Shown: positions 9,599-21,976 of the stretch, piece after piece
Layout: each line of letters starts with the position of its first letter
Position numbering within the stretch: the first letter of the stretch is position 1
Assembly (NCBI GenBank): GCA_027488155.1
Contig: JAIYCE010000059.1
Location: forward strand, 22,692-86,691
DNA length: 64,000 nucleotides
DNA from: Hyphomicrobiales bacterium
Lineage (GTDB): Bacteria > Pseudomonadota > Alphaproteobacteria > Rhizobiales > Beijerinckiaceae
Direction: 5' to 3'
The notes under the pieces: generated by a model
Told to the model about the DNA's origin: nothing
Databases searched by the model: none
The model's input: only the letters and a program-made list of their open reading frames with translations
Program-made: the position numbers and the translations under genes

Positions 9599-11515
9599 CT
9601 ATCGGCGCGGCGCGGCCTCGGTATAGGGCGAATGCGGCATGGCCTTGCGGCGAAACTGGTCCGGATGGGCCTTGCCTGCTTGTTTAGCTCGCCGGGACAT
9701 CGCGATATCCGGTGCGATGGCGGGGCTGGCACCGTGCGGTGTCTTGTTCCAGCGGAAGGGATGGCAGACAAGCTCCCAAAGTGCGAGCCATGCGCACGCA
9801 CTCATCAGCAAAACATAAAGCGGCGAGCCGATCATCGCGTACCAACGCGCACGGCGCGAGAGATGAGGCTCAGCACTGACAAGCAGCGCCGCCAGCGCCG
9901 TTATGCCCGCCAGCGCCAAAGCAGAGCCGAATGCGATCATGCTTTCATGCACCGGGCTCGTGAATTCGCCATTCCATCCTACCACCAGCGCAAGCGCAAA
10001 AAGTGGCGTCAGCAAAGCGGCGATCGGGGTGCCAATAAGGTGGTGCAGCATCGCCAGCTTTTGAAACATGTTCAGCCCGTGCCAGCGTGGACCAGCCGCG
10101 CGCAGATGAACGAGTGCGGTTTGCATCCAGCCTTTGATCCAGCGCACGCGCTGTTGCCGCCAGATTTTGTAATTGTTCGGCGCTTCTTCCCAAGTCCGCG
10201 ACGGCAGATAGGCAATGCTATAGCCGTGCCAAGCAAGACGCAGACCGAGATCGGCATCTTCGGTGACGTTCCACGCATCCCAACCGTGTAAGGCTAGCAA
10301 GGTCGCGCGGCGAAAATGATTTGACGTGCCACCTAGCGCAACCGGAAGATTGAACGCGCACAGAGACGGCACAATCAACTGAAATAAAATCGCATATTCA
10401 AGCGCGAACCCGCGCGTGAAAAAATTTTCATCGGCTTTTTCGATGGTCAGTTCGGCTTGCAGGCAGGCCACATCGTCAGGCAGAACCCGAAAAAGCGCTG
10501 CAGCCTTGGCAAGTTGATCAGGATCGGGCCGATCTTCCGCATCATAGATGGCAACGTATTCGCCACGGCATTCGTTCAGCCCGATATTGAGTGCACGCGG
10601 CTTGGTACGCGGCGCACCATCAGGACAGACTAAGACCCTCATGAAGGGCGGCAGGCTGAAGCGATTAAGTGCCTTGCGCGTGATCTCATCCTGCACCTCG
10701 ACGAGAAACATGATTTCAAGTTTTTCTGGCGGATAGTCCAACCGCGCGAGTGCCTCGACCAAAGCGCCGATGACCTCGTCTTCGCGATACAGCGGAACGA
10801 GCACCGAATAAAATGGCAAATCTCCCGGCGCGAGCAGCGGGGCCGGCTGGGCGCTCGGAGAAAGGCGTTTGGCGGCCACCGCCACAATCCTCTGGGCGAT
10901 CGTCCAAATGAAAAGCATGAAGAGCGGCACAGTGACCGGCAGCGACAAGATCGGCTCGCAAAACATGATTGCGATTAATGCCAGCAACCATGCCGCAACA
11001 ACGAAGCCTGAGGCGCTCCCATCACGATGAGCGGTTTCGTGCGGCGCAAGCAGACCGAGTTCACCGGCAGCAGCAAGCGCCTGCGCATGACACAAGGCAA
11101 TGCGCTGGCTTTCGCGCAGAATGGTCGGCGTTGTGAGCAGGCTGAAGGCAGGACGCGATGCAAGAAAGCGATTGAGCGCATCACCCTGCGGCGCGGCGAT
11201 GAGGCGACCGCGGTCGTCACGCGTCAAGCCGGCTTCGTTGGCGTAAGGGGAGACGAAGTGCCTGTCGATCGGGAAAGGATGGCGTATGAAGCCAATCCCG
11301 AGCGCGCGAGCCAAACCGGCATAAAAGGCGTCTTCCGTCACCAGCCCCCATGCGATTGCCACCGCTTCCGGACCCGTCTTCAACGCCGTGGCCCGGGCCG
11401 CGATATTGGCGCATTGGCGCGATGTGAGACCCAGACGGCGGAGTACGCCGAGTGCTGAAACAGGCACACTCGCGGTTTGTGACGGAATTGGAGGCAGAAA
11501 GGCAGCGCGCGGCAT
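9599..11515 (-). CDS. Family 2 glycosyltransferase, multi-TM, with an N-terminal domain resembling the N-terminus of type II secretion ATPases
   Basis: GT2 core YSVLVPLYREDEVIGALVEALARLDYP, YDAEDRPDPDQL, TEDADLGLRLAWHGY, QQRVRWIKGWMQT; N-terminal ~170 aa before the first TM. Confidence 0.85.
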   Translation of the reverse strand: MPRAAFLPPIPSQTASVPVSALGVLRRLGLTSRQCANIAARATALKTGPEAVAIAWGLVTEDAFYAGLARALGIGFIRHPFPIDRHFVSPYANEAGLTRDDRGRLIAAPQGDALNRFLASRPAFSLLTTPTILRESQRIALCHAQALAAAGELGLLAPHETAHRDGSASGFVVAAWLLALIAIMFCEPILSLPVTVPLFMLFIWTIAQRIVAVAAKRLSPSAQPAPLLAPGDLPFYSVLVPLYREDEVIGALVEALARLDYPPEKLEIMFLVEVQDEITRKALNRFSLPPFMRVLVCPDGAPRTKPRALNIGLNECRGEYVAIYDAEDRPDPDQLAKAAALFRVLPDDVACLQAELTIEKADENFFTRGFALEYAILFQLIVPSLCAFNLPVALGGTSNHFRRATLLALHGWDAWNVTEDADLGLRLAWHGYSIAYLPSRTWEEAPNNYKIWRQQRVRWIKGWMQTALVHLRAAGPRWHGLNMFQKLAMLHHLIGTPIAALLTPLFALALVVGWNGEFTSPVHESMIAFGSALALAGITALAALLVSAEPHLSRRARWYAMIGSPLYVLLMSACAWLALWELVCHPFRWNKTPHGASPAIAPDIAMSRRAKQAGKAHPDQFRRKAMPHSPYTEAAPRR

Positions 11516-11688
11516 AATCGCACTCTGGCGAGCGGAGTGGCCGCGATCTGTCCTGTTGATGAGTACCCCCCATATCGCCCCGCCGGATTGGACGGGCAGT
11601 GCACGCTTGGGGTATGTCCCGCGCCTTGAGCCGGGCGGCCGCTGTCTCTATTGTCCGGCGCTCCCTGTCCGATCCGTATTGAAAGTTT

Positions 11689-13383
11689 ATGCCCGTGACC
11701 GACCCTGCTCTCCGCGAAGCCGCCCTCCAGTCTCCCGCCTGGCCCTTCGAGGAAGCGAAGAAACTCGTCGCGCGGGCGGAGAAGCTAGGCAAATCGGAGA
11801 TTATCTTCGAAACGGGCTATGGCCCATCGGGTCTGCCGCATATCGGCACGTTCGGCGAGGTGGCGCGCACCACCATGGTGCGTCAAGCCTTCCGCCTCCT
11901 AACAGGCGACACGATCAAGACCCGTCTGATCGCCTTCTCCGACGATATGGATGGGTTGCGCAAAGTGCCGGACAATGTGCCGAAACAGGACGAGATGCGG
12001 CTCGCGCTCAATCTGCCGCTGACGAAAGTGCCCGATCCGTTCGGCACGCATCCCTCCTTCGGCGAGCATAACAATGCGCGCCTGCGCGCCTTCCTCGACG
12101 CGTTCAACTTTGAATATGAATTCCTCTCGGCAACCCAATGCTACAAGGATGGCCGCTTCGACCAAACCTTGCTGCTGATGCTCGACCGCTATGACGCGAT
12201 CATGGAGATCATGCTGCCGTCGCTGCGGGCCGAACGTGCACAAAGCTATTCGCCCTTCCTGCCGATCCATCCTGTCACCGGCCATGTCATGCAGGTGCCG
12301 ATCGATGAAGTGCTGACAGCGAAAGGCGCTGTCGTGTGGCGCGATCCCGCCACAGGAGAGCGCTACGAAACCTTGGTGACCGGCGGCCATTGCAAGCTGC
12401 AATGGAAGCCCGATTGGGCGATGCGCTGGACGGCGATGGGTATCGATTATGAAATGGCCGGCAAGGATCTGATCGATTCGGTGAAGCTTTCTTCGGAAAT
12501 CTGTCGTGCGCTTGGCGGCACGCCGCCGGATGGATTCAATTACGAACTCTTCCTCGACGAAGAGGGCAAGAAGATTTCCAAATCGAAGGGCAATGGGCTG
12601 ACGATCGAGGATTGGCTGGGCTATGCCAGCCCGGAAAGCCTCTCGCTGTTCATGTATTCGAAGCCGCGCGAAGCCAAGCGCCTGCATTTCGATGTCATTC
12701 CGCGCAATGTCGACGATTATCTAACCTTCCTAGAGAAGTACCCCAACCAAGCGCCGCGCGAGCGCTTGATGAATCCTGTCTGGCACATTCATAGCGGCCA
12801 TCCGCCCGCGGCTGAACAATTGGCGAATGCCGCCGGGCAGGGATCGACCGTGTCTTTCGGCATGTTGCTCAATCTCGTTGCGGTTGCCAATACCGAAGAC
12901 AAGAATGTTCTCTGGGCTTTTCTGCGCCGCTATGCGCCGGATGCGTCGCCAGACAAATATCCGCGTCTCGACAAGCTCGTCGGCTACGCCGTCAATTATT
13001 TCCGCGATTTCGTGCGGCCGTCGAAAGTATACGAAACGCCTGACGATCAGGCGCGCGCCGCGCTTCAGGATTTGTCCGAGACGCTCGCCGCCCATGCGGG
13101 ATCGACCGATCCGGAAGCGCTGCAGGGCGTCGTCTATGAAGTGGGCCGCCGCCATTATCCGGATCTCTCCGGCAAATCGAAAAGTCCGGATGGGCGGCCC
13201 GGCGTTTCGCAGCAATGGTTCACAACGATCTATAAAATCTTGCTCGGGCAGGAGCGTGGACCGCGCTTCGGTTCCTTCGTGGCGCTTTATGGCGTCAACG
13301 AAACGCGTGCCTTGATCGAAAAAGCGTTATCGGGCGAACTTGCGGGTGAACACGAATCGTTTCTCGCAAGCCGTAAGGCTTAA
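11689..13383 (+). CDS. lysK: Lysyl-tRNA synthetase, class I
   Basis: Class I signature [17 protein letters not shown] (HIGH-like) and [17 protein letters not shown]. Confidence 0.94.
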   Translation: MPVTDPALREAALQSPAWPFEEAKKLVARAEKLGKSEIIFETGYGPSGLPHIGTFGEVARTTMVRQAFRLLTGDTIKTRLIAFSDDMDGLRKVPDNVPKQDEMRLALNLPLTKVPDPFGTHPSFGEHNNARLRAFLDAFNFEYEFLSATQCYKDGRFDQTLLLMLDRYDAIMEIMLPSLRAERAQSYSPFLPIHPVTGHVMQVPIDEVLTAKGAVVWRDPATGERYETLVTGGHCKLQWKPDWAMRWTAMGIDYEMAGKDLIDSVKLSSEICRALGGTPPDGFNYELFLDEEGKKISKSKGNGLTIEDWLGYASPESLSLFMYSKPREAKRLHFDVIPRNVDDYLTFLEKYPNQAPRERLMNPVWHIHSGHPPAAEQLANAAGQGSTVSFGMLLNLVAVANTEDKNVLWAFLRRYAPDASPDKYPRLDKLVGYAVNYFRDFVRPSKVYETPDDQARAALQDLSETLAAHAGSTDPEALQGVVYEVGRRHYPDLSGKSKSPDGRPGVSQQWFTTIYKILLGQERGPRFGSFVALYGVNETRALIEKALSGELAGEHESFLASRKA

Positions 13384-13434
13384 GTTAAACCGCGGAATAG
13401 TACCGACGCGCGCCGCTGTGAATGCGCGTCGGTA

Positions 13435-14100
13435 ATGACTGGCACAGATGAATTGACCATGTGGACGTTGTATCTCGCGACATGGGGCGGTTTGATCTTG
13501 GCGCAGATTGCACCGGGTCCGAATTTCATTGCCGTGTCCGGAGCCGCGCTCGGGCGCGGATTTAAGCCAGCCTTTTTCATGACCTGCGGCGTTGCGACGG
13601 CGACGTTTGTATGGGGCGCGGCAACAGCGCTTGGCCTTGCGTCATTGGTTGCTTTGTATCCCGGTACGTTGACGCTTTTGCGTATCATCGGCGGCGGCTA
13701 CCTCACATTCATGGGCTACAAGGGCTTGCGCTCCGCTTTGCGCGCGAGCGGGCCCAGCATTGCGCCCAGCGCGCTCGCTCTGACGCCTGCCGCCGCGTGG
13801 CGGCGCGGATTTCTCATCAACATGACGAATCCGAAATCCGCATTGACTTGGGGCGCGATCACATCGTTTCTGCTTGGGTCTGGTTTTTCGTCAATCCATG
13901 CGTTCGGCATGGCACCGCTCGGTGCAATCTCCGCGCTTGGTGTTTACATCACCTATTCATTCCTGTTTTCGCGCGGATTGGCACGCCAGCTTTATGGGCG
14001 CTTCACACGCATTGTGGATGGACTTTTTGGCCTCGCTTTCGCAATTTTTGGATGCAAATTGCTAAAGGATGGCATTGAAGAATTCGTCCGTCGTGCATGA
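13435..14100 (+). CDS. LysE family translocator
   Basis: IAPGPNFIAVSGAALGRGFKPAFFMTCGVATATFVWGA, NMTNPKSALTWGAI. Confidence 0.92.
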   Translation: MTGTDELTMWTLYLATWGGLILAQIAPGPNFIAVSGAALGRGFKPAFFMTCGVATATFVWGAATALGLASLVALYPGTLTLLRIIGGGYLTFMGYKGLRSALRASGPSIAPSALALTPAAAWRRGFLINMTNPKSALTWGAITSFLLGSGFSSIHAFGMAPLGAISALGVYITYSFLFSRGLARQLYGRFTRIVDGLFGLAFAIFGCKLLKDGIEEFVRRA

Positions 14101-14104
14101 GTAG

Positions 14105-14431
14105 TCACGCTGAACGCGGACCAAACAAAATCACACATGATCCCACAAGACAGATCGCAGCCCCGGCAAGATCCCAGCGATCAGGGCGGTGATGTTCCAC
14201 CAACCACATCCAACCGATTGATGTGAGGATATAGATACCGCCATAGGCGGCAAAGGCACGTCCAGCGAAGTTCGTGTCGATCCGGGTCAACAACCATGCA
14301 AACAAAAGAAGGGACGTAAGGCCCGGCACAAGCCACCATGGCGATTTGTCGAGCCGCCAATAAGCCCAGAACGCAAAACAACCTGCAATTTCGGCACAGG
14401 CCGCAACCACATAGAGCGGAAATGCAATCAT
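14105..14431 (-). CDS. YnfA/UPF0060 family small membrane protein
   Basis: 108 aa, [66 protein letters not shown]. Confidence 0.94.
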   Translation of the reverse strand: MIAFPLYVVAACAEIAGCFAFWAYWRLDKSPWWLVPGLTSLLLFAWLLTRIDTNFAGRAFAAYGGIYILTSIGWMWLVEHHRPDRWDLAGAAICLVGSCVILFGPRSA

Positions 14432-14455
14432 GCTTGAAAGCGCCCTTCACATATG

Positions 14456-14485
14456 ACGAAGCCGCCCCTTGCAGAGCGGCTTCGT
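14456..14485 (-). terminator. Perfect 10-bp hairpin downstream of cysK; possible terminator without a clear T-run
   Basis: ACGAAGCCGC - CCCTTGCAGA - GCGGCTTCGT between cysK stop and ynfA. Confidence 0.5.
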
Positions 14486-14517
14486 AGACAGTGCCGGGCT
14501 TGCGTGGTTTTGTAAAA

Positions 14518-15501
14518 TCAAAGCCCTTCGAAAAGCGCCGTCGAGAGATAGCGTTCGGCGAAGGACGGGATGATCACCACAATCGTCTTGCCTGCATTCT
14601 CAGGGCGTGAGCCGAGTTCCAACGCCGCCGCCGTGGCCGCGCCAGCAGAAATTCCCGTTGGAATACCTTCGAGGCGTGCCAGTTTGCGCGCCGTGTCGAA
14701 GGCCGTCTGGTTGCCAACAGTGATCACTTCATCGATCACGCTGCGATCGAGAATGCCAGGCACAAAGCCCGCACCAATACCTTGAATTTTGTGCGGGCCG
14801 GGCGCACCGCCCGACAGGACCGGAGAATCTTCCGGCTCCACCGCCACAACTTTTACGGCTGGCTTGTATTTCTTCAAGACCTGACCGACGCCGGTGATGG
14901 TGCCGCCCGTGCCGACACCCGACACGAAGATGTCGACCTTGCCGTTCGTATCGTTCCAAATTTCTTCCGCCGTCGTCGCACGGTGGATGGCCGGATTCGC
15001 CGGATTTTCGAATTGCTGCGGAATGACGGCGCCCGGGATCGAGGCCTTCAATTCCTCAGCGCGCGCAATTGCGCCCTTCATACCAAGGGGGCCTGGTGTC
15101 AGTTCAAGTTCGGCACCCATGAGCGCGAGCATCTTGCGACGCTCAACCGACATGGTCTCCGGCATCACGAGGATGAGACGATAGCCGCGCGCCGCCGCAA
15201 CGAAGGCGAGCGCAATACCGGTATTGCCCGATGTCGGCTCAATCAGCGTCGCGCCCGGCTTGATGGCGCCAGACGCCTCGAGCGCCTCGATCATCGCGAC
15301 GCCGATGCGATCCTTAACGCTCGCGATCGGATTGAAGAATTCGAGCTTTGCCAGAATGGTGGCTTTCACGCCGCGCTCATCTGCAATGCGATTCAGCTTG
15401 ACCAGCGGCGTATCGCCAATGGTCTCGGTAATGGATTCGTAGATCCGTCCGCGGCCGGCAGGGCGGGATGCGGGGTCAATTCTGCGGGCAGGTTCACTCA
15501 T
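14518..15501 (-). CDS. cysK: Cysteine synthase A (O-acetylserine sulfhydrylase)
   Basis: [64 protein letters not shown]. Confidence 0.96.
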   Translation of the reverse strand: MSEPARRIDPASRPAGRGRIYESITETIGDTPLVKLNRIADERGVKATILAKLEFFNPIASVKDRIGVAMIEALEASGAIKPGATLIEPTSGNTGIALAFVAAARGYRLILVMPETMSVERRKMLALMGAELELTPGPLGMKGAIARAEELKASIPGAVIPQQFENPANPAIHRATTAEEIWNDTNGKVDIFVSGVGTGGTITGVGQVLKKYKPAVKVVAVEPEDSPVLSGGAPGPHKIQGIGAGFVPGILDRSVIDEVITVGNQTAFDTARKLARLEGIPTGISAGAATAAALELGSRPENAGKTIVVIIPSFAERYLSTALFEGL

Positions 15502-15605
15502 GGCGCGATCTCCCTGTGATGGGGCTCATGCCGCCCCGTCTGGACCATGCCGGAGAACTTAAGAAAAAGTACACTCCCCGTCGAGGAATAAAGATATTCT
15601 ACAGG

Positions 15606-16058
15606 TTAAATTGTATAATCGAGCGGACTGTGCGCGCCCGCAAATACGTTCCGCTCCTCAGCCCAATGACAGAGATCCTCGACCGTATGCTTGTCGAGAG
15701 ATGCGAGGAAGACGTCGCCCGCCTCGCGTACGATGGGCCCGACGACGAGATCCACCAGCTTCGATTCCGGGATCGGTGGAATGGAATCCTCTCCCGTTGA
15801 GCTCATGGCGGCACGGACAATATCGCCCGCCGTAATCTTGCGGCGCTCTTTTGCCAGTTCGTAGCCACCGCGCGGGCCGCGCACGCCCTTCAGAATACCG
15901 GCGCGGACGAGAGCCTGCAGCATGGTTTCAAGATGGCGGGGCGGGAGATTGTGGCGGGCCGCCAAAAGCTTGGCGGCAGCGGGCGCAGGGCGTGCATGAA
16001 GCGCAATATCAACAACGGCGGCGATGGCCAGCAGGCTGCGACGCGACAGGAGTATCAT
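15606..16058 (-). CDS. Rrf2 family transcriptional regulator
   Basis: AAKLLAARHNLPPRHLETMLQALVRAGILKGVRGPRGGYELAKERRKITAGDIVRA; adjacent to cysK. Confidence 0.88.
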   Translation of the reverse strand: MILLSRRSLLAIAAVVDIALHARPAPAAAKLLAARHNLPPRHLETMLQALVRAGILKGVRGPRGGYELAKERRKITAGDIVRAAMSSTGEDSIPPIPESKLVDLVVGPIVREAGDVFLASLDKHTVEDLCHWAEERNVFAGAHSPLDYTI

Positions 16059-16094
16059 CAGAACCGCCCTTGCCTATGGCAGGGTCGGCTCCGG

Positions 16095-16544
16095 TTAAAT
16101 GCCGGTCGATCCGAACCCGCCTACGCCCCGCTCGGAGGCCTCTACACTGTCAACCGCGATGAGATCGACCCGACTGACCGGTGCGATCACCATCTGCGCA
16201 ATCCTCAGACCGCGCGTAATCTCAAAGTCCCCCTCGCCGAGATTGACGAGGATCACACCGATTTCGCCGCGATAATCGGCGTCAATCGTGCCCGGCGCAT
16301 TGACCAGCGCGATGCCGTTCTTGAGAGCCAAGCCGGACCGCGGCCGGACCTGCGCCTCATATCCTTCAGGGAGATGAATTTGCAGCCCGGTCGGAACCAG
16401 AGCTCTTTTCCCCGGTTTCAATGTGATTTTCTCATTTTCACCGATTGCAGCGGATAAGTCGAGGCCTGCTGCGCCCGGCGTGGCATAATGCGGCAGTGGG
16501 AGACCCTTGGCGTGTTCCAATTGGCGGATCGCAACCTTCACCAT
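16095..16544 (-). CDS. dut: dUTP diphosphatase
   Basis: [47 protein letters not shown]-terminal GFGSTG. Confidence 0.97.
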   Translation of the reverse strand: MVKVAIRQLEHAKGLPLPHYATPGAAGLDLSAAIGENEKITLKPGKRALVPTGLQIHLPEGYEAQVRPRSGLALKNGIALVNAPGTIDADYRGEIGVILVNLGEGDFEITRGLRIAQMVIAPVSRVDLIAVDSVEASERGVGGFGSTGI

Positions 16545-17755
16545 CAGACCCAGCGCCCCTTCAAAGTTGCAGCGATCCGGGCAACGAGTTTTTCAGCCAC
16601 GGCATCCTTCCCCATCTTCGGCCAATCTTCGACGCCGTCTCTGGTCACGAGGTGGACGGTGTTCATGTCGCCGCCCATCACGCCGCCTTCATGCGAGACA
16701 TCGTTGGCGACGATCCAGTCGCAGCCCTTGCGCGCCAGTTTTGACTGGGCATGCGCGATGACCTTCTCCGTCTCGGCCGCGAAGCCAATCACGAGCTCCG
16801 GCCGATTGTCGCTCATGTGCGACAAAGTCGCGAGGATGTCGGGATTTTCGGTGAGAGAGAGAGCAGGCAGGCCGCCTGACTCTTTCTTGAATTTCTGCCC
16901 GCCCTCATTGGCAACGCGCCAATCGGCCACCGCTGCGCAGAATATGGCGCAATCTGCCGGCATAGCGTTCTGTACGGCCTGCATCATTTGACGCGCTGTC
17001 TCAACCCGGATCGTCTTTACGCCGGGCGGATTGGGGATCGCCACAGGGCCGGAGACGAGGATCACTTCGGCACCAAGCCGGGCCGCCGCTGCGGCGATCG
17101 CATGGCCTTGTTTGCCCGACGAGCGGTTGGCGATGTAACGCACCGGATCGATCGGCTCATGTGTCGGCCCCGACGTTACCAGAATGCGCCGTCCACTCAG
17201 CGGGCCTTCCGCAACGAGCATTCGGGCCGCAGCATCGGCGATGGCCGCAGGTTCAGCCATCCGGCCCGGACCAAATTCACCGCAGGCCATCTCGCCCTCG
17301 TCAGGCCCCACGAAAGTAATGCCGTCGCTTTTGAGCGACGCGCAATTTCTCTGCGTGGCTGCATGAGTCCACATGCGGACATTCATAGCCGGTGCCACTA
17401 GGACCCGCTTGTCAGTAGCCAGAAGGGCCGTCGAAGCGAGATCGTTCGCCAAGCCATGCGCCATCTTGGCAAGCAGATCAGCGGTGGCAGGGGCCACAAT
17501 CAGAAGGTCAGCATCGCGCGAAAGCTCAATGTGCCCCATCTCCGCTTCGTCCGTCAGGGAGAAGAGATCGGTGTAGCATTTGTCGCCGGTCAGCGAGGCG
17601 ATGGAGAGCGGCGTCACGAATTCCGCTCCGGCCTTGGTGAGGATGGCACGGACCGACGCACCGCGTTTGCGAAAGTCGCGGATCAATTCCAATGCTTTAT
17701 AGGCGGCGATGCCGCCGCCGATGATCAGGAGAATACGCTTGCCTGCGAGCGCCAT
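16544..17755 (-). CDS. coaBC: Bifunctional phosphopantothenoylcysteine decarboxylase/phosphopantothenate-cysteine ligase
   Basis: [52 protein letters not shown]. Confidence 0.96.
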   Translation of the reverse strand: MALAGKRILLIIGGGIAAYKALELIRDFRKRGASVRAILTKAGAEFVTPLSIASLTGDKCYTDLFSLTDEAEMGHIELSRDADLLIVAPATADLLAKMAHGLANDLASTALLATDKRVLVAPAMNVRMWTHAATQRNCASLKSDGITFVGPDEGEMACGEFGPGRMAEPAAIADAAARMLVAEGPLSGRRILVTSGPTHEPIDPVRYIANRSSGKQGHAIAAAAARLGAEVILVSGPVAIPNPPGVKTIRVETARQMMQAVQNAMPADCAIFCAAVADWRVANEGGQKFKKESGGLPALSLTENPDILATLSHMSDNRPELVIGFAAETEKVIAHAQSKLARKGCDWIVANDVSHEGGVMGGDMNTVHLVTRDGVEDWPKMGKDAVAEKLVARIAATLKGRWV

Positions 17756-17800
17756 CCGACAGACTCCGGTCGAAACTTTGCCCCTTTTACCATGAGGCGA

Positions 17801-19369
17801 TCAGAAATGGCGAAGGACGGCGTAAAGAAGGGTTAAGGCGATCAGCCAGAGCGCAGCATTACCCCAACGATTGCGCCGTGCTTCGGCATCGCCGATGGCC
17901 TGAACACTCTCAGGATCGAGCCGGAATCCACGCCGCGTGGCACGATCGAGATGCTCCGCGACACGCTCGACGCGGCCAGTCAACTCGGGCAGGTTGGCGA
18001 TCATGTTGGCGAAGGAACGCGCGCCGCGTCCCGCATCTTCAATACGACCGACAGGGCCGAGATTACGCTCAATCCATTCGCGCACCACGGGTTCAGCCGT
18101 TGTCCACATGTTCAGTTTCGGATCGAGCGAGCGGGCGACACCTTCGACGACGACCATCGTCTTTTGCAGCATCACCAATTCGGTGCGCGTCTTCATATCG
18201 AACAGCGCAGTGATCTCGAACAAAAGCGTCAGCAGCTTCGCCATCGAAATCTGATCGGCGGTACGGCTATGGATCGGCTCGCCAATAGCGCGGATCGCTT
18301 GGGCGAAATCCTCGACGGAATGATGGGCCGGAACATAGCCCGCCTCGAAATGCACTTCCGCCACTCGGCGATAATCGCGCGTGATGAAACCGAGCAAAAT
18401 TTCGGCAAGGAAGCGCCGCTCTTTTGGGCTTAGACGACCCATAATGCCGAAATCGACTGCGCAGAGACGCGATTGATCGTCGACAAATAGATTGCCGGGA
18501 TGCATGTCGGCATGGAAGAAACCATCACGCAGAGCGTGGCGTAAAAATGACTGAATGACCGTGCGCGCGAGCGTCACACGATCAATACCAGCCGCTTCGA
18601 TCCGCGCAATATCGTTGAGCGGAATGCCATCGATCCACTCAAGCGTCAGCACGTCTCGTGCGGTCCGATTCCAATCGACGGAGGGAACACGAAAATCGAC
18701 ATCGTTGCGGCAATTCTCTGCCATTTCCGACAGGGCCGCCGCTTCGAGGCGCAAATCCATTTCCATCGTGACGGATCGCGCCAACGTATCGACAACGTCG
18801 ACGGGCTTGAGGCGACGCAGGTCTGGAACATGCTGCTCAAGCTGTGCCGCTGCAAAATGCATGGCATTGAGATCGCGTCGGAAGCGCGCACGCACGCCAG
18901 GACGCAAGACCTTGACCGCGACGACACGCGCCGTATCATCATCGGCGATCATGCCTTGATGCACTTGTGCAATTGAGGCGGCGGCCATCGGTGCGCCAAG
19001 CTCTATATATAATGAATCGAGCGGGGCCCCGAACGATTGCTCAATCGTGCTTACGGCCTCGCTGCGCGGGAAAGGTGGCAGGCGATCCTGCAATTGCTCA
19101 AGATCGCGCGCAACGCGGACACCGACGACATCGGGGCGTGTAGCGAGGAATTGGCCGAATTTCACATAGGACGGCCCAAGGCGTGTCAGCGCTTTGGCGA
19201 GGCGCTGCGCGCCATCGCCCGCATCGCGACGCTCGATGAGACGCGCCATTCGCAAGAGAACGCGGCCCCCGCTCGGTAGATCGTTCGGGTCGACGAGTGC
19301 AAGCGCACCTTCTCGGCCCAGCACGAAGCCGACGCGCATCAAACGCAGCGCATTGAGAAAGGATGACAT
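17801..19369 (-). CDS. ubiB: Ubiquinone biosynthesis protein UbiB (ABC1/ADCK kinase-like)
   Basis: LGPSYVKFGQFLATRPDVVG, PMAAASIAQVHQG, FFHADMHPGNLFVDD, AVDFGIMGRL. Confidence 0.95.
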   Translation of the reverse strand: MSSFLNALRLMRVGFVLGREGALALVDPNDLPSGGRVLLRMARLIERRDAGDGAQRLAKALTRLGPSYVKFGQFLATRPDVVGVRVARDLEQLQDRLPPFPRSEAVSTIEQSFGAPLDSLYIELGAPMAAASIAQVHQGMIADDDTARVVAVKVLRPGVRARFRRDLNAMHFAAAQLEQHVPDLRRLKPVDVVDTLARSVTMEMDLRLEAAALSEMAENCRNDVDFRVPSVDWNRTARDVLTLEWIDGIPLNDIARIEAAGIDRVTLARTVIQSFLRHALRDGFFHADMHPGNLFVDDQSRLCAVDFGIMGRLSPKERRFLAEILLGFITRDYRRVAEVHFEAGYVPAHHSVEDFAQAIRAIGEPIHSRTADQISMAKLLTLLFEITALFDMKTRTELVMLQKTMVVVEGVARSLDPKLNMWTTAEPVVREWIERNLGPVGRIEDAGRGARSFANMIANLPELTGRVERVAEHLDRATRRGFRLDPESVQAIGDAEARRNRWGNAALWLIALTLLYAVLRHF

Positions 19370-19377
19370 TCAGCGCC

Positions 19378-20160
19378 TCAGATCGACCAGCCGGAATGCA
19401 AGCGCACGATGCCGCCCGTCATCGGACGATGCGTGACATTGGCGAAGCCTGCGGTGCGCATCATTTCGGCGAAGCGGTCTGGCTCGGGAAATTGGCGGAT
19501 CGATTCAACCAGATATTGATAAGGCTGCGCATCGCCGGTGACGAGCCGACCCATCGGCGGCACGAGATTAAAAGAGTAGAAATCATAAATCCGATCAAAG
19601 CCCGGCACGTCGACACGCGAGAATTCGAGGCAGAGAAAATGGCCGCCGCGCTTAAGCACGCGCTTAGCCTCGCTCAACGCCTTATCAATGCGCGGCACAT
19701 TGCGGATGCCAAATGCAATCGTATAGGCGTCGAAGCTCCTATCGGGAAAAGGCAGGTCTTCAGCATTGCCCTCGACAAAAGTGAGGCGGTCGGCAATTTG
19801 CGCAGGCGCGCGTTCACGACCAACGGCCAACATGTCGCCATTGATGTCGCACACGGTTGCGCGGGCCTGAGGCGAAGCGGCTTCCAACACACGGAAGGAA
19901 ACGTCGCCGGTGCCGCCGGCAACATCGAGAAGATCAAACGAGCCTTGTTTTGGCGGACGCAAAGCGGACACAAGCGCGTCCTTCCATGCCCGGTGAAGAC
20001 CCGCCGACATCAGATCGTTCATCAGATCGTAGCGGCGTGCCACTTTGTGGAACACATCGTCGACCATATCCTGCTTCTCGCCGAGTTTGACCGTCGAAAA
20101 GCCGAAATGAGTGTCGTCGTCCCTGCCCGGTGCCGTTTGGACCATGGATTGCCCCTTCAC
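19378..20160 (-). CDS. ubiE: Demethylmenaquinone/ubiquinone methyltransferase
   Basis: [74 protein letters not shown]. Confidence 0.97.
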   Translation of the reverse strand: MKGQSMVQTAPGRDDDTHFGFSTVKLGEKQDMVDDVFHKVARRYDLMNDLMSAGLHRAWKDALVSALRPPKQGSFDLLDVAGGTGDVSFRVLEAASPQARATVCDINGDMLAVGRERAPAQIADRLTFVEGNAEDLPFPDRSFDAYTIAFGIRNVPRIDKALSEAKRVLKRGGHFLCLEFSRVDVPGFDRIYDFYSFNLVPPMGRLVTGDAQPYQYLVESIRQFPEPDRFAEMMRTAGFANVTHRPMTGGIVRLHSGWSI

Positions 20161-20232
20161 GATTGCGCGCGGACCATAGCGCCGGACGCGGCTTGAGGCT
20201 ATGGCAGAGGGGGAGATTTTACGAAAGACGCC

Positions 20233-21114
20233 ATGCCAGAGTTGCCCGAAGTCGAAACCGTCAGGCGCGGCCTCGCGCCCATCATGGAAGGCCGCCGCCT
20301 GATCAGGGTGGAACAGAGGCGGCCGGATCTGCGCTTTCCGTTTCCAGACCGGTTCATCGAGCGGCTTGAAGGCCAGACCCTCACCGCGATGGGACGGCGA
20401 GCCAAATATTTAATCGCGGACCTCTCTTCCGGCGAAACGCTGATCATGCATCTCGGTATGTCGGGCCGTTTCACCATCGTGGAAGGCGGACAGAGCGCTC
20501 TCCAAGGCGAATTCGTCCATCAGGCCGGCGGGATCGCTGCGCATGACCATGTCGTGTTCCATATCGAGGGCGGGGCGCGGGTCATCTATAATGACGCACG
20601 GCGCTTCGGTTTCATGGATCTTGTGCCGCGTACGGCCTTGGCCGAGAGCCGCCACATGAAAGCGCTCGGGATCGAACCACTCGGCAATGAGTTAGACGGC
20701 GCAAGGCTCGCCGCGCTGTTTGCCGGCAAGAAGACGCCGCTGAAAGCCGCGCTCTTGGACCAAAGCCTGATTGCCGGACTGGGCAACATCTATGTTTGCG
20801 AAGCGCTGCATCGCGCCGGGCTTTCGCCACGACGGGCGGCGGGAAAGCTGGCGCTCAAAGGCGGGAAACCGCATGCCAAAGCGGATCTGCTGGCCACCGC
20901 CATTCGTGACGTCTTGGTCGAAGCGGTCGCAGCAGGCGGCTCGACCTTGCGCGATTATGCGCAGGCGGATGGCTCGCTCGGCTATTTTCAGCATGCCTTC
21001 CGCGTTTATGATCGCGAGGGAGTCGCCTGCCCAACGGCCGGTTGCAAGGGAACAATCAAGCGCATCGTGCAATCGGGGCGATCGACCTTCTTCTGCGCAT
21101 CGTGTCAGAAATAG
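20233..21114 (+). CDS. mutM: Formamidopyrimidine-DNA glycosylase
   Basis: [15 protein letters not shown]-terminus and C-terminal zinc finger C-x4-C...C-x2-C. Confidence 0.98.
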   Translation: MPELPEVETVRRGLAPIMEGRRLIRVEQRRPDLRFPFPDRFIERLEGQTLTAMGRRAKYLIADLSSGETLIMHLGMSGRFTIVEGGQSALQGEFVHQAGGIAAHDHVVFHIEGGARVIYNDARRFGFMDLVPRTALAESRHMKALGIEPLGNELDGARLAALFAGKKTPLKAALLDQSLIAGLGNIYVCEALHRAGLSPRRAAGKLALKGGKPHAKADLLATAIRDVLVEAVAAGGSTLRDYAQADGSLGYFQHAFRVYDREGVACPTAGCKGTIKRIVQSGRSTFFCASCQK

Positions 21115-21187
21115 CCATGCACAAAGGATGATTGCCGGTTTCACAATGATCGTTTAGCCAAGACATAAGCAACAGGGAGGTGTCACC

Positions 21188-21961
21188 ATGGCTTATGAAA
21201 ACATCATTGTTACGCAGGAAGACCGGGTCGGCATCATTACGATCAACCGTCCGCAAGCGATGAATGCGCTCAACTCTAAGGTGATCGCCGAAATCAATGC
21301 GGCACTCGACGGTTTTGAGAAAGATCCCAATATCGGCTGTATGCTGATTACAGGCTCGGAAAAAGCCTTTGCCGCAGGCGCGGACATCAAGGAGATGCAA
21401 AACCTCTCCTTCCCCTCCACCTATCTCGACGATTTCATTACCCAATGGGATGGCATTTCGACGCGCCGCAAGCCTTTGATCGCGGCGGTGGCCGGATTTG
21501 CACTCGGCGGCGGGTGCGAAATGGCAATGATGTGCGATTTCATCTTGGCCGCCGACAATGCGAAATTCGGCCAACCTGAAATCAAGCTCGGCGTGATGCC
21601 AGGTGCAGGCGGCACGCAACGTCTGACACGCGCCGTCGGCAAGGCAAAGGCGATGGAAATGTGCCTTACCGGACGCATGATGGATGCCGCAGAAGCTGAG
21701 CGTTCAGGCCTTGTGGCGCGCATCATTCCTCTGGCAGACCTCCTCACAGAAGCAAAAAAGACGGCAACAACCATTGCCAACATGTCGCTGCCGATCGCAA
21801 TGATCACCAAGGAAAGCGTCAACCGCGCATTCGAGACGACATTGGCCGAAGGTCTGCGCTTTGAGCGCCGCCTCTTCCAACCCATGTTCGCGATTGCCGA
21901 CCAAAGAGAAGGCATGACGGCTTTCGTTGAAAAGCGCCCTGCAAAATTCTCGCACCGCTGA
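21188..21961 (+). CDS. Enoyl-CoA hydratase
   Basis: Crotonase motifs [62 protein letters not shown]. Confidence 0.96.
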   Translation: MAYENIIVTQEDRVGIITINRPQAMNALNSKVIAEINAALDGFEKDPNIGCMLITGSEKAFAAGADIKEMQNLSFPSTYLDDFITQWDGISTRRKPLIAAVAGFALGGGCEMAMMCDFILAADNAKFGQPEIKLGVMPGAGGTQRLTRAVGKAKAMEMCLTGRMMDAAEAERSGLVARIIPLADLLTEAKKTATTIANMSLPIAMITKESVNRAFETTLAEGLRFERRLFQPMFAIADQREGMTAFVEKRPAKFSHR

Positions 21962-21976
21962 TCGCGCCGTAAACCT

